Of a stretch of DNA of 64,000 bases, positions 1 through 7,221 are shown piece by piece. The position numbers and the translations under genes were made by a program. The stretch comes from Bordetella genomosp. 12 (lineage in GTDB: Bacteria > Pseudomonadota > Gammaproteobacteria > Burkholderiales > Burkholderiaceae_B). The stretch spans positions 62,001-126,000 of the forward strand of contig NZ_NEVU01000002.1 of the NCBI RefSeq assembly GCF_002261355.1. Direction: 5' to 3'. The number at the start of each line of letters is the position of its first letter. Within the stretch, counting starts at the first letter, position 1. Below the pieces are notes generated by a model. The model saw only the letters and a list, made by a program, of their open reading frames with translations. It was not told where the DNA came from and did not search any database.

Positions 1-1
1 A

Positions 2-49
2 CAGAAACAGTCCTCGGCCCGTGTTCTCAAATTTGGAGGTAAGCGCTAA
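2..49 (+). CDS. ectB: Probable 3' end of ectB (diaminobutyrate-2-oxoglutarate transaminase), partial
   Basis: Only the last 15 codons and the stop would lie in the window. The frame beginning at base 2 is open up to a TAA whose last base is the A of the ectC start codon (TAATG), the usual arrangement for translationally coupled operon genes. The tail ends in VLKFGGKR. Since ectB precedes ectC in ectABCD operons, this is inferred to be ectB. The fragment is too short to prove identity; a non-coding leader is the alternative. Confidence 0.5.
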   Translation, partial: QKQSSARVLKFGGKR

Positions 50-447
50 TGATCGTTCGCAACGTCAAAGATGTCATCGGAACCCCCGACGAAGTGCGCA
101 CCGACACCTGGATGAGCCGCCGCGTGCTGCTCAAGAAGGACAACATGGGTTTCTCTTTCCACGAAACCACCATCTTCCCGGGCACGCGTACCCATATTCA
201 CTACAAGAACCATCTCGAAGCGGTGTGGTGCATCGAAGGCGACGGCTCGATCGAGACGATCGCCGACGGTAAGCGCTACGACCTCGGGCCGGGCGTGGTC
301 TACGCCCTGGACGAGCATGACGAACACTGGCTGTGCGGCGGCAAGGAGCCGCTGCGCGTGATCTGCGTGTTCAACCCGCCGCTGACCGGCCAGGAAGTGC
401 ACGACGCCGACGGTGTCTATGCGCTGCCCCAGGCCGAAGCGGCCTGA
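49..447 (+). CDS. ectC: L-ectoine synthase EctC
   Basis: EctC is a cytoplasmic cupin enzyme that cyclises N-gamma-acetyl-diaminobutyrate to the compatible solute ectoine. The 132-residue product has the usual family length. The stretch ending in HLEAVW contains Glu57, and Tyr85 and His93 lie in the cupin barrel; these match the iron and substrate ligands described for EctC. The start follows a GGAGG at 35-39 with a 9-base spacer and overlaps the upstream stop. The next gene, ectD, starts 13 bases after the stop, so the two are surely cotranscribed. The osmotic promoter is upstream of the window. Confidence 0.96.
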   Translation: MIVRNVKDVIGTPDEVRTDTWMSRRVLLKKDNMGFSFHETTIFPGTRTHIHYKNHLEAVWCIEGDGSIETIADGKRYDLGPGVVYALDEHDEHWLCGGKEPLRVICVFNPPLTGQEVHDADGVYALPQAEAA

Positions 448-460
448 TGACAGGAGGCTG

Positions 461-1390
461 ATGATGATATCCACTGCGCAGGACCCGTACGCGTCGCGGA
501 CTGACCGTGCCGCGGCCATCATTGCACGCCAGGACCCGGTCGTTTATGGCGACGGCGCTTACGCCGACGCCTTGAGCGCCGAGCAAGTGCAGTCCTACGA
601 GAACAATGGTTTTCTGCTTCTCGAGAATCTTTTTTCGGCCGAAGAGGTGGCCGCGTTGCTGGCCGAGGTCGAGCGCATGACGCGCGACCCCGCCATCGTG
701 CGCCGCGAGGAAGCCATCACCGAACCGGGCAGCAATGCCGTGCGGTCGGTCTTCATGGTGCACGTGCTCAGTCCCATTCTGGCCCGCCTGTCGCGCGACC
801 CGCGCGTGGCGAATGTGGCGCGCCAGATCCTGGGTTCCGAGGTCTATATCCACCAGTCGCGCGCCAACATGAAGCCGGGCTTCAAGGGCAAGGAGTTCTA
901 CTGGCACTCCGATTTCGAGACCTGGCACGTCGAGGACGGTATGCCCTCCATGCGCGCGCTGAGTTGCTCGGTATTGCTGTCGGATAACAACGCGACCAAC
1001 GGCCCGCTGATGCTCGTGCCGGGCTCGCACCGCCAGTTCATTTCTTGCGTGGGCCAGACGCCGCGAGAGCACTACAAGCACTCGCTCAAAAAGCAGGAAT
1101 ATGGCGTGCCCGACCCGGTCAGCCTGCAACTGCTGGCCGAGCAGGGCGGCGTGAGCACCATGATGGCGCCGGCGGGCTCGGTGGTGTTTTTCGACTGCAA
1201 CACCATGCACGGTTCGAACAGCAACATCTCCCCGTGGCCGCGTTCCAATGTGTTCATGGTCTACAACAGCATGGAAAACACGCTTGTCGCGCCCAAATAT
1301 GGGTTGGATCCGCGTCCCGAGCACATTGCCACGCGCAAGGCCTTCAAGGCCGTAACGCCGTTGGACGCGCTCAAGCTGGTCGAGCGTTGA
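461..1390 (+). CDS. ectD: Ectoine hydroxylase EctD
   Basis: EctD is a non-haem Fe(II), 2-oxoglutarate-dependent dioxygenase of the phytanoyl-CoA dioxygenase superfamily that converts ectoine to 5-hydroxyectoine. The 309-residue protein shows the iron triad: His149 and Asp151 in WHSDFETW, and His250 in NTMHGSNSN. Two adjacent ATG codons (461 and 464) follow a CAGGAGG at 451-457; the second has the better spacing, so the product may be one residue shorter. It is the last gene of the operon and is followed by a strong terminator. Confidence 0.96.
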   Translation: MMISTAQDPYASRTDRAAAIIARQDPVVYGDGAYADALSAEQVQSYENNGFLLLENLFSAEEVAALLAEVERMTRDPAIVRREEAITEPGSNAVRSVFMVHVLSPILARLSRDPRVANVARQILGSEVYIHQSRANMKPGFKGKEFYWHSDFETWHVEDGMPSMRALSCSVLLSDNNATNGPLMLVPGSHRQFISCVGQTPREHYKHSLKKQEYGVPDPVSLQLLAEQGGVSTMMAPAGSVVFFDCNTMHGSNSNISPWPRSNVFMVYNSMENTLVAPKYGLDPRPEHIATRKAFKAVTPLDALKLVER

Positions 1391-1429
1391 GCTAGGCGCC
1401 GTGGGTGTGAGGGCCCCCGGCGACATTGA

Positions 1430-1458
1430 CCCCGGCGCATCGCGCCGGGGATTTTTTT
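1430..1458 (+). terminator. Rho-independent terminator of the ectoine operon
   Basis: A perfect 9-bp stem (CCCCGGCGC / GCGCCGGGG) with a 3-base loop is followed by A and seven T residues. The T-tract is the insertion target of the adjacent IS element, and both copies of the duplicated target consist of this A plus T7. Confidence 0.92.
1451..1458. repeat. Left 8-bp target site duplication (ATTTTTTT)
   Basis: Identical to 2766-2773 and directly abutting the left end of the insertion sequence. Eight-base duplications are typical of ISL3-family transposition. Confidence 0.9.
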
Positions 1459-1482
1459 GGTTCATCGCGCAATAGCGTGGAG
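1459..1482. repeat. Left terminal inverted repeat of the IS
   Basis: Reads GGTTCATCGCGCAATAGCG inward. It matches the reverse complement of the right end at 15 of the first 19 positions, including the first seven. Confidence 0.88.
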
Positions 1483-1541
1483 GGATTTGGCAAGTTTTCG
1501 TACTCTTAATGGCAGGAATTTGCCATCAGGAGTGCGTGGAG

Positions 1542-2762
1542 ATGCTGGATCGCAAGCTGCTGGAGACGTTGGGAGGCTGGCAAGGCTATGCCGTTGAACG
1601 CGTGGAGTGGCCCGAGGGCGCAGGACGCACGCTGTCGATCTATTTGAAGCCAACCGCCAAGGTGATGCTGTGCGAGCAGTGCGGCGCACGATGTCGCCAG
1701 GTCCATGAGACCACGGTGCGACGGGTGCGAGATCTGCCGCTATTTGAGTACCGGGTTGTTCTTCACGTGCCACGCCGGCGCCTGTTGTGTGAGCGATGCG
1801 GTGGCCCGCGCTTGGAGCGGCTTTCTTGGCTGGGTCGCTACCAACGGGTGACGGATCGGCTTGCGGCGGCCTGCAGCCAATTGCTGCAATCAAGCAACGT
1901 GCAGGCGGTGGCAAGGTTCTTCGAACTGGGTTGGCACTCCGTCAAGGCGCTGGACAAGGCCCGGCTCCGAGCGTCAATGCGCGAGCCGGATTGGTCCAGG
2001 ATCGAGTATTTAGCGATGGACGAGTTCGCCCTGCATAAAGGGCATCGGTACGCGACAGTAGTCGTCGATCCGATCAGCAGGCAGGTGCTGTGGATCGGCC
2101 CAGGACGCTCACGCGAGACGGCTCGGGCGTTCTTCGAGCAATTGCCGCGTGGGGTGGCCCAACGCATCAAGGCCGTTGCCATCGACATGACTACGGCCTA
2201 CGAGTTGGAAATCCAGGCCCACTGCCCACAGGCGGAGATCGTCTATGACTTGTTCCATGTCGTGGCCAAGTACGGACGAGAGGTCATTGATCGGGTGCGC
2301 GTGGATCAGGCCAACCAACTGCGCCAGGACCGTCCCGCGCGTCGGGTCATCAAATCGAGCCGCTGGCTGCTATTGCGCAACCGCGACAAGCTAGACCGGC
2401 AGCAGGCCGTCCGGCTCGACGAATTGCTGCAAGCCAACCAGCCGCTGCTGACGGTCTATGTTCTGAGGGACGAACTCAAGCGGCTCTGGTTCTACCGAAG
2501 ACCTGCCTGGGCAAAACAAGCCTGGCACCACTGGTGCGAGCAGGCCGAGCAAAGCGGTATAGCCCCCTTGAACACCTTCGCTCAGCGTCTGAAAGGCTAT
2601 CTGCATGGCATCCTGGCCAGATGCCGACATCGACTAAACACCAGCATCGTTGAGGGCATCAACAACACCATCAAGGCCATTAAGCGGCGCGCCTACGGGT
2701 ACCGAGACCAGGAATACTTCTTCCTCAAAATCCGCGCCGCCTTCCCCGGTAATGCTCAATGA
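1542..2762 (+). CDS. tnp: ISL3-family transposase
   Basis: This DDE transposase mobilises the surrounding element. The 406-residue product opens with MLDRKLLETLGGW. It has an N-terminal zinc ribbon (CEQCGARC, then LCERCGG), followed by the ISL3 catalytic core with acidic residues in LAMDEFALHKGH, AIDMTTAYE and IVEGINNTIK. The ATG at 1542 was chosen because AGGAG lies at 1528-1532 and the length then matches IS1001; an in-frame ATG at 1509 would add 11 residues. A 6-bp inverted repeat at 1509-1526, just before the ribosome site, could damp translation from read-through transcripts of ectD. The stop codon lies inside the right terminal repeat. Confidence 0.95.
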   Translation: MLDRKLLETLGGWQGYAVERVEWPEGAGRTLSIYLKPTAKVMLCEQCGARCRQVHETTVRRVRDLPLFEYRVVLHVPRRRLLCERCGGPRLERLSWLGRYQRVTDRLAAACSQLLQSSNVQAVARFFELGWHSVKALDKARLRASMREPDWSRIEYLAMDEFALHKGHRYATVVVDPISRQVLWIGPGRSRETARAFFEQLPRGVAQRIKAVAIDMTTAYELEIQAHCPQAEIVYDLFHVVAKYGREVIDRVRVDQANQLRQDRPARRVIKSSRWLLLRNRDKLDRQQAVRLDELLQANQPLLTVYVLRDELKRLWFYRRPAWAKQAWHHWCEQAEQSGIAPLNTFAQRLKGYLHGILARCRHRLNTSIVEGINNTIKAIKRRAYGYRDQEYFFLKIRAAFPGNAQ

Positions 2763-2765
2763 ACC
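2742..2765. repeat. Right terminal inverted repeat of the IS
   Basis: Its reverse complement begins GGTTCATTGAGCATTACCG and aligns to the left end with four mismatches in 19. It contains the transposase stop codon. Confidence 0.88.
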
Positions 2766-2773
2766 ATTTTTTT
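2766..2773. repeat. Right 8-bp target site duplication (ATTTTTTT)
   Basis: Exact copy of 1451-1458, directly abutting the right inverted repeat. Confidence 0.9.
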
Positions 2774-2894
2774 GCCTGTTTGCACGCCCGGGCTATCCGG
2801 CTTGCGGCACGTCGTGGCACCAAGGATAGGCGCGCTCTGGCTCCATGGCGCTCTGCTATGCTTGCGCGGTCCCTTCGCCGGTCCGCCAGCCATC

Positions 2895-3770
2895 ATGTCG
2901 CTCACTGTTCGCAGCCTGCATATCTATCCCATCAAGTCCTGCCACGGCATCGATCTGGCGCATAGCCAGGTGGGGCGAGCCGGTCTGGCGCATGATCGCC
3001 GCTGGCTGATCGTGACCGAGTCGGGTCAGTTCATGACGCAACGCCAATGGCCGCGCATGACCCTGATCCATACGGCGCTGACCGAATCGGCCCTGCATCT
3101 GAGCGCGCCGGATATGGACGACATCGAAGTGGCATTGGACGGCAGCCAGTTGGCCGAATCGATCGAGAGCGTGACCGTGTGGCGCGACACCATTCCCGCA
3201 CGCGCCGAAAGCGCGGCGCTGGCCGACTGGCTGAGCCGCTTTCTGGGTGAGCCCTGCCGGCTCATGAAGGTCGACGCGCATGCCAGCCGGCCCGCGCGTC
3301 AGGAGTGGGTGCAGGGTTGGCGCGAGCGCCACCCGGAGGCGGCCGACGTCTTCGACGGCGACCATTTTTTCGGGTTCGCGGATGGGTTTCCGCTGCTGGT
3401 GACCAACCAGGCCTCGCTGGACGACTTGAACCAGCGTCTGGCCGCCAAGGGTGTCGCCGCCGTGCCCATGGATCGCTTCCGGCCCAATATCGTCCTCGAG
3501 GGCGAGGACTGGGCGGCCTTTGACGAAGACCTTACCGTTACGGTGGACTTTGGCCATCTGCGCGTGGCGCTGGTCAAACCATGCACCCGGTGCAGCATTC
3601 CGGATGTCGACCAGGCGACCGCTGTCGCCAACCAGGAGCCGGGCCTGACGCTGGCGGGCTATCGCAACCTGGAGATCGGCGTGGTCTTCGGGCAGAACGG
3701 CATCGTGGACGTCCTGGCCGAGACGACGCTGCGGGTGGGCGATAGCGCCGAAATCGAACTGAATTTCTGA
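2895..3770 (+). CDS. MOSC domain protein, YcbX/mARC-like
   Basis: The 291-residue protein has an N-terminal MOSC_N beta-barrel (about 1-120, with the conserved YPIKSCHGI and FMTQRQWPRM) and a MOSC domain (about 140-285). The family includes YcbX, which binds molybdenum cofactor and reduces N-hydroxylated compounds with a reductase partner. The candidate cofactor cysteine is in KPCTRCSIPDVD. The ATG at 2895 was preferred over an upstream in-frame codon at 2772 because homology begins at SLTVRSLHIYPIKSC and the extra residues would begin inside the duplicated target of the IS. Its substrate is not known. The IS lies 130 bp upstream. Confidence 0.85.
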   Translation: MSLTVRSLHIYPIKSCHGIDLAHSQVGRAGLAHDRRWLIVTESGQFMTQRQWPRMTLIHTALTESALHLSAPDMDDIEVALDGSQLAESIESVTVWRDTIPARAESAALADWLSRFLGEPCRLMKVDAHASRPARQEWVQGWRERHPEAADVFDGDHFFGFADGFPLLVTNQASLDDLNQRLAAKGVAAVPMDRFRPNIVLEGEDWAAFDEDLTVTVDFGHLRVALVKPCTRCSIPDVDQATAVANQEPGLTLAGYRNLEIGVVFGQNGIVDVLAETTLRVGDSAEIELNF

Positions 3771-3774
3771 GGGT

Positions 3775-4092
3775 TCAGCCGCTGGCCAGTTTCAGGCCGA
3801 TCAGGCCGGCCACGATGAGCAGCACGCTGACCACGCGCAGGCCGTTCAAGGCCTCACCGAAAAGCACGATGCCGGCCACGAAGGCGCCGATGGTGCCGAT
3901 GCCCACCCAGACGGCGTAGGCCGTGCCCAGGGGCAGGGTTTTCATGGCTGTGGCCAGGAGCCAGAAGCTCACGAGCATGCCGGCTACGGTAATGATGGAG
4001 GGGCCAAGGCGGCTAAAACCGTGGGTGTACTTAAGACCCACCGCCCAAACGACTTCGAAGAGGCCGGCAAAGATGAGAATGATCCAGGTCAT
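3775..4092 (-). CDS. sugE: SMR-family guanidinium exporter (SugE/Gdx)
   Basis: A 105-residue inner-membrane protein with four predicted helices, typical of small multidrug resistance transporters. The membrane-embedded Glu13 (in GLFEVVW) is the residue that couples protons and substrate in the family. SugE/Gdx members export guanidinium rather than bulky drugs. The assignment is strengthened by the guanidine-II riboswitch directly upstream. The start ATG at 4092 has a GGGAG about 8 bases before it. The gene runs convergently with the MOSC gene, whose stop is four bases away. Confidence 0.92.
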   Translation of the reverse strand: MTWIILIFAGLFEVVWAVGLKYTHGFSRLGPSIITVAGMLVSFWLLATAMKTLPLGTAYAVWVGIGTIGAFVAGIVLFGEALNGLRVVSVLLIVAGLIGLKLASG

Positions 4093-4136
4093 GCTGATGC
4101 TCCCGAAAGCTGGGCTGGCGCGCGGTGGGCCGCCCA

Positions 4137-4184
4137 GGGGGCCGTCCCCGGATGTGACTCGGGCTTCGGGTCGTCCCAAAGCCC
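4137..4184 (-). ncRNA. Guanidine-II (mini-ykkC) riboswitch controlling sugE
   Basis: On the minus strand two hairpins occur in series. The first (4184 to 4161) has a stem of GGGCTT and GGG paired with CCC and AAGCCC around a loop ACGA. The second (4149 to 4138) has GGGG/CCCC around a loop ACGG, and the linker is 11 bases. Two hairpins with ACGR loops upstream of an SMR gene is the defining signature of the mini-ykkC/guanidine-II class. Loop-loop dimerisation on guanidine is known to free the ribosome site, here GGGAG just before the sugE start. Confidence 0.88.
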
Positions 4185-4188
4185 AAAG

Positions 4189-4194
4189 ATTATA
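4189..4194 (-). promoter_or_regulatory. Candidate -10 box (TATAAT) for sugE
   Basis: Perfect TATAAT on the minus strand, five bases before the first riboswitch hairpin, so transcription would begin at about the first base of the aptamer. No good -35 is seen. Confidence 0.6.
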
Positions 4195-4302
4195 AAATAC
4201 CCGCCGGCCGGGAGCCAGCCGGAACTCCCTGTGCCCATGGCAGCCGCCTTCGGGCGGCATGGCAACACTCGCGGCCCGGTCCGCATACCCAGGAATATTT
4301 TT

Positions 4303-4671
4303 ATGCAACGCATTATGCTGCGTGCAAAGCTGCACCGCGTCACGGTCACCGAAGCCGACCTCCATTACGAAGGGTCTTGTGGCATCGATGAAGATCTCCT
4401 TGACGCCGCCGGCATGCGCGAGTTCGAGCGCATCGAGCTTTACAACGTCACCAACGGCGAGCGTTTCGATACCTACATCATCAAAGCGGCTCGCGGCAGT
4501 GGCGCCATTTCGCTCAACGGCGCCGCGGCGCGGCGCGCCCAGGTGGGCGACCTGATGATCATCTGCACCTATGGCCCCATGTCCGAAGAGGACTCGGCCC
4601 GCCATAAGCCGACGGTGGTGCTGGTCGACGACGGCAACCGCGTCAAGGAAATCCGCAAGTTTCCTGACTGA
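4303..4671 (+). CDS. panD: Aspartate 1-decarboxylase precursor PanD
   Basis: PanD decarboxylates L-aspartate to beta-alanine for pantothenate and coenzyme A synthesis. It is made as a proenzyme that self-cleaves between Gly24 and Ser25 to form the pyruvoyl cofactor; that pair is present in HYEGSCGID. At 122 residues it has the usual length, and WNVTNG-type (here [12 protein letters not shown]) and [12 protein letters not shown] motifs are conserved. The start is the ATG opening [13 protein letters not shown]. No other pantothenate gene is nearby. Confidence 0.96.
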   Translation: MQRIMLRAKLHRVTVTEADLHYEGSCGIDEDLLDAAGMREFERIELYNVTNGERFDTYIIKAARGSGAISLNGAAARRAQVGDLMIICTYGPMSEEDSARHKPTVVLVDDGNRVKEIRKFPD

Positions 4672-4679
4672 TTGATATC

Positions 4680-4702
4680 GCGGGCGCCCCGGAGGCGCCC
4701 GC
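4680..4702 (+). terminator. Hairpin after panD, possible terminator
   Basis: A perfect 9-bp GC-rich stem (GCGGGCGCC / GGCGCCCGC) with a 5-base loop lies 8 bases after the panD stop. Only a weak TTC follows, so termination may be partial. Confidence 0.5.
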
Positions 4703-4730
4703 TTCACTCCTCCATCGATTCGTATTCCTT

Positions 4731-5771
4731 ATGAGCTTTCAGGTCACCATCCAACCCAGCCAGCATCAATTTCCGGCCGAGCCTGGCCAGACGGTGCTCG
4801 ATGCGGCACTGGCCGCCGGCATTGTGTTGCCTTACAGCTGTCGCACCGGCGCTTGCTCGACCTGCAAGGGCAAGGTGGTGACGGGCGAGTTCGACGCGGG
4901 CAACACGCCGGCGCAAGTCCTGTCGCCCGAGCAACTGGCCGAAGGGTACACGCTGTTCTGTCAGGCCAGACCGCAAACCGACCTGGTGATCGAGTCCACC
5001 GAGGTCCGTCTGGCCGGCGACATTCAGATTCGCAAAATGCCCACGCGCGTGCAGACGCTCACGCTGCTGGCGCCGGATGTGATGGAGATCAAGCTGCAAT
5101 TGCCGGCGTCGGAGCAGTTCCGCTATTACGCCGGGCAGTACATCGAACTCATCCTGAAAGATGGCCGGCGGCGCAGCTATTCGATGGCCGGCGCGCCGCA
5201 CAAGGGCAGCCCCCTGGAGCTGCACATCCGTCATATGCCTGGCGGCGTTTTTACCGATCATGTGTTCGGCGCGGCCGCCACGCAGATGAAAGAACGCGAA
5301 ATTCTGCGCATGGAAGGCCCGTTCGGCTCGTTTTTCCTGCGCGAGGATTCCGACAAGCCCATCGTGCTGCTGGCCAGCGGCACCGGCTTCGCACCGGTCA
5401 AGGCCATCGTCGAGCACATGGCGCACCAGGACATCCGCCGGCCCGTCGCGCTGTACTGGGGCGGGCGCCGGCCGCGCGACCTCTATCTGAGCGAACTCGC
5501 CGCATCCTGGGCAGCCAGCCTGCCCGAGTTCCGCTTCATCCCCGTCGTCTCCAATGCCTTGCAAGAGGATGCCTGGACGGGCCGGGAGGGGTTTGTGCAC
5601 GAGGCCGTGATGCAGGACATCCCCGATATGTCCGGCTATCAGGTCTATGCCTGCGGCGCGCCTCCCATGGTCGATGCTGCCCGGCGCGAGTTCAGCCTGC
5701 AGTGCGGGTTGCCCGAGGAGGAGTTCTATGCCGATGCGTTTACCTCGGAGGCCGATCTGGCCAAAGGTTGA
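4731..5771 (+). CDS. 2Fe-2S ferredoxin/flavodoxin-reductase-type oxidoreductase (CDP-6-deoxyglucoseen reductase family)
   Basis: The 346-residue protein has an N-terminal plant-type 2Fe-2S domain (Cys37, Cys42, Cys45, Cys77), then an FAD domain with RRRSYSMAG, and an NAD(P) domain with LLASGTGFAPVKAI and a C-terminal YACGAPPMVDAA. This order is that of NADH-dependent electron-transfer reductases such as AscD/DdhD and oxygenase reductase components. Homologues in this group are usually labelled CDP-6-deoxy-delta-3,4-glucoseen reductase, but no sugar-nucleotide or oxygenase genes are adjacent. The partner is therefore unknown. Confidence 0.85.
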   Translation: MSFQVTIQPSQHQFPAEPGQTVLDAALAAGIVLPYSCRTGACSTCKGKVVTGEFDAGNTPAQVLSPEQLAEGYTLFCQARPQTDLVIESTEVRLAGDIQIRKMPTRVQTLTLLAPDVMEIKLQLPASEQFRYYAGQYIELILKDGRRRSYSMAGAPHKGSPLELHIRHMPGGVFTDHVFGAAATQMKEREILRMEGPFGSFFLREDSDKPIVLLASGTGFAPVKAIVEHMAHQDIRRPVALYWGGRRPRDLYLSELAASWAASLPEFRFIPVVSNALQEDAWTGREGFVHEAVMQDIPDMSGYQVYACGAPPMVDAARREFSLQCGLPEEEFYADAFTSEADLAKG

Positions 5772-5960
5772 GCGTTAATATAGGCAGTTGGGAAAGGGGG
5801 AGCCTCCCGTGCCGCGATCGGCCGGGATGCCACCCCTTTTTTTTGAAATATAGGCGGCCGCAGGCGGCGAGAGTAAACTGCCCGACCAGTATCGAAGCTG
5901 GATCCTGACCGGCGGCCTCCGTGCCGGCGATGGGTTGGGACGCACAGGAGTGAATGGCGC

Positions 5961-7217
5961 ATGAAAGTAGCGGTTTTGGGCAGCGGCATCATCGGAATTT
6001 CAAGCGCCTGGTGGCTCAGGCAGGCTGGCCATGACGTCGTGGTCGTCGACCGCTCCACCGGGCCTGCCCAGGAGACCAGCCTGGCCAACGGCTCACAGAT
6101 CTCGGTTTCCTATGCCGAGCCCTGGGCCAATCCCCAGGCGCCGCTCAAGCTGCTCAAATGGATGTTCAAGGACGATGCGCCGCTGCTGTTCCGGCCGCAA
6201 CTGGACTGGCGGCAGTGGATGTGGGGGCTGGCTTTCCTGCGCGAATGCCTGCCCTCGCGTCTGGCGCCCAATATCCGGGCCATGGTGCGGATGGCGGAGT
6301 ACAGCCGCTCGACGCTGCAGGGCATGCGCGCCGAGCTGGGCATCCAGTATGACCACCTCGAGCGTGGCATCCTTAATTTCTATCGCGATCCGCACGAGTT
6401 CGAAACGTCACAACGTGCCGCTGGCCTGATGCGCGATTTCGGCGTCGAGCGCCGCGTGGTCAATGCCGACGAAGTGATTGCCATTGAGCCGGCGCTGGCG
6501 CCGCAGCGGGCCAATATCGTCGGTGGCGATTACACGCCCGAAGATGAAAGCGGTGACGTGCATTTGTTCACCGTGGGTCTGGCGCAGCGCTGCGCGGCAG
6601 CCGGCGTCGAGTTTCTCTACAGCACGCGGGTGACGCGCTTGTTGAGTGAAGGCGGGCAGGTCCTGGGCGTGGAAATCATCCATCCCGACGGGCGCTATGG
6701 CCGGGTGGATGCCGATGCCTACGTCGTGGCCATGGGCAGCTATAGCCCGCAATTGGTACGACCCTTAGGGGTTCCTTGCAATGTGTATCCCGCCAAGGGA
6801 TATTCGGCGACTTATCCTATACTGAATCCGGCCGCTGCTCCGATGGTCAGTCTGACGGATAGCAGCCACAAAGTTGTTTTTTCGCGCCTGGGCAATCGCC
6901 TGCGCATGGCCGGCACCGCTGAGCTTTCCGGATATTCCCGCGAGCTCAACTCCAACCGCTGTGCCGCGCTGACCACCCTGGCGCGTGAGCTTTTCCCTGA
7001 TGCCCTCGATTTCCAGGGTGTCAGTTATTGGTCGGGTCTGCGTCCGTCGACTCCATCGAATGTGCCACTCATCGGCCGTACCCGCATTGCCAATCTGTAT
7101 TTGAATACCGGACACGGCACGCTGGGATGGACGATGGGGGTGGGTTCGGGCCGGGCCCTGGCCGATCTGTTGAGTGGACGCCGGCCGGAGCCGGAATTTC
7201 CTTTTCTTGGTCTATGA
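5961..7217 (+). CDS. dadA: D-amino acid dehydrogenase (DadA family)
   Basis: A 418-residue FAD-dependent oxidoreductase of the DAO fold. The Rossmann motif is at the N-terminus (VLGSGIIGISSAWWLRQAGH), and the DadA-type segments ANGSQISVSYAEPWANP and the C-terminal YLNTGHGTLGWTMGVGSGRA are present. DadA oxidises D-amino acids, mainly D-alanine, to keto acids and feeds electrons to the respiratory chain at the inner membrane. The start follows an AGGAG about 8 bases upstream. The gene for an ABC binding protein begins 4 bases after its stop, suggesting an operon. No dadX racemase is present. Confidence 0.9.
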   Translation: MKVAVLGSGIIGISSAWWLRQAGHDVVVVDRSTGPAQETSLANGSQISVSYAEPWANPQAPLKLLKWMFKDDAPLLFRPQLDWRQWMWGLAFLRECLPSRLAPNIRAMVRMAEYSRSTLQGMRAELGIQYDHLERGILNFYRDPHEFETSQRAAGLMRDFGVERRVVNADEVIAIEPALAPQRANIVGGDYTPEDESGDVHLFTVGLAQRCAAAGVEFLYSTRVTRLLSEGGQVLGVEIIHPDGRYGRVDADAYVVAMGSYSPQLVRPLGVPCNVYPAKGYSATYPILNPAAAPMVSLTDSSHKVVFSRLGNRLRMAGTAELSGYSRELNSNRCAALTTLARELFPDALDFQGVSYWSGLRPSTPSNVPLIGRTRIANLYLNTGHGTLGWTMGVGSGRALADLLSGRRPEPEFPFLGL

Positions 7218-7221
7218 ACCT

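Larger units (their letters stand above)
1459..2765 (+). mobile_element. Intact ISL3-family insertion sequence, IS1001-like
   Basis: The element is 1307 bp. It has imperfect terminal inverted repeats beginning GGTTCAT, carries one transposase gene filling almost its whole length, and is flanked by an identical 8-bp duplication. Size, single-gene structure and a 406-residue transposase fit what is known of IS1001 from Bordetella parapertussis (about 1306 bp); that name is a recollection of the family, not the result of a search. The ends, duplication and reading frame are all intact, so the copy should be mobile, and the insertion looks fairly recent. Confidence 0.93.

Noticed and set aside
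371-1465. Long minus-strand open frame opposite ectC-ectD
   Set aside because: It is the antisense shadow of two well-identified genes in GC-rich DNA, and its low-complexity Arg/His-rich product has no domain.
5777-5857. Short direct repeat (AATATAGGC) in the gap before dadA
   Set aside because: Only nine bases, two copies, with no palindromic structure or promoter context; too little to call a regulatory site.
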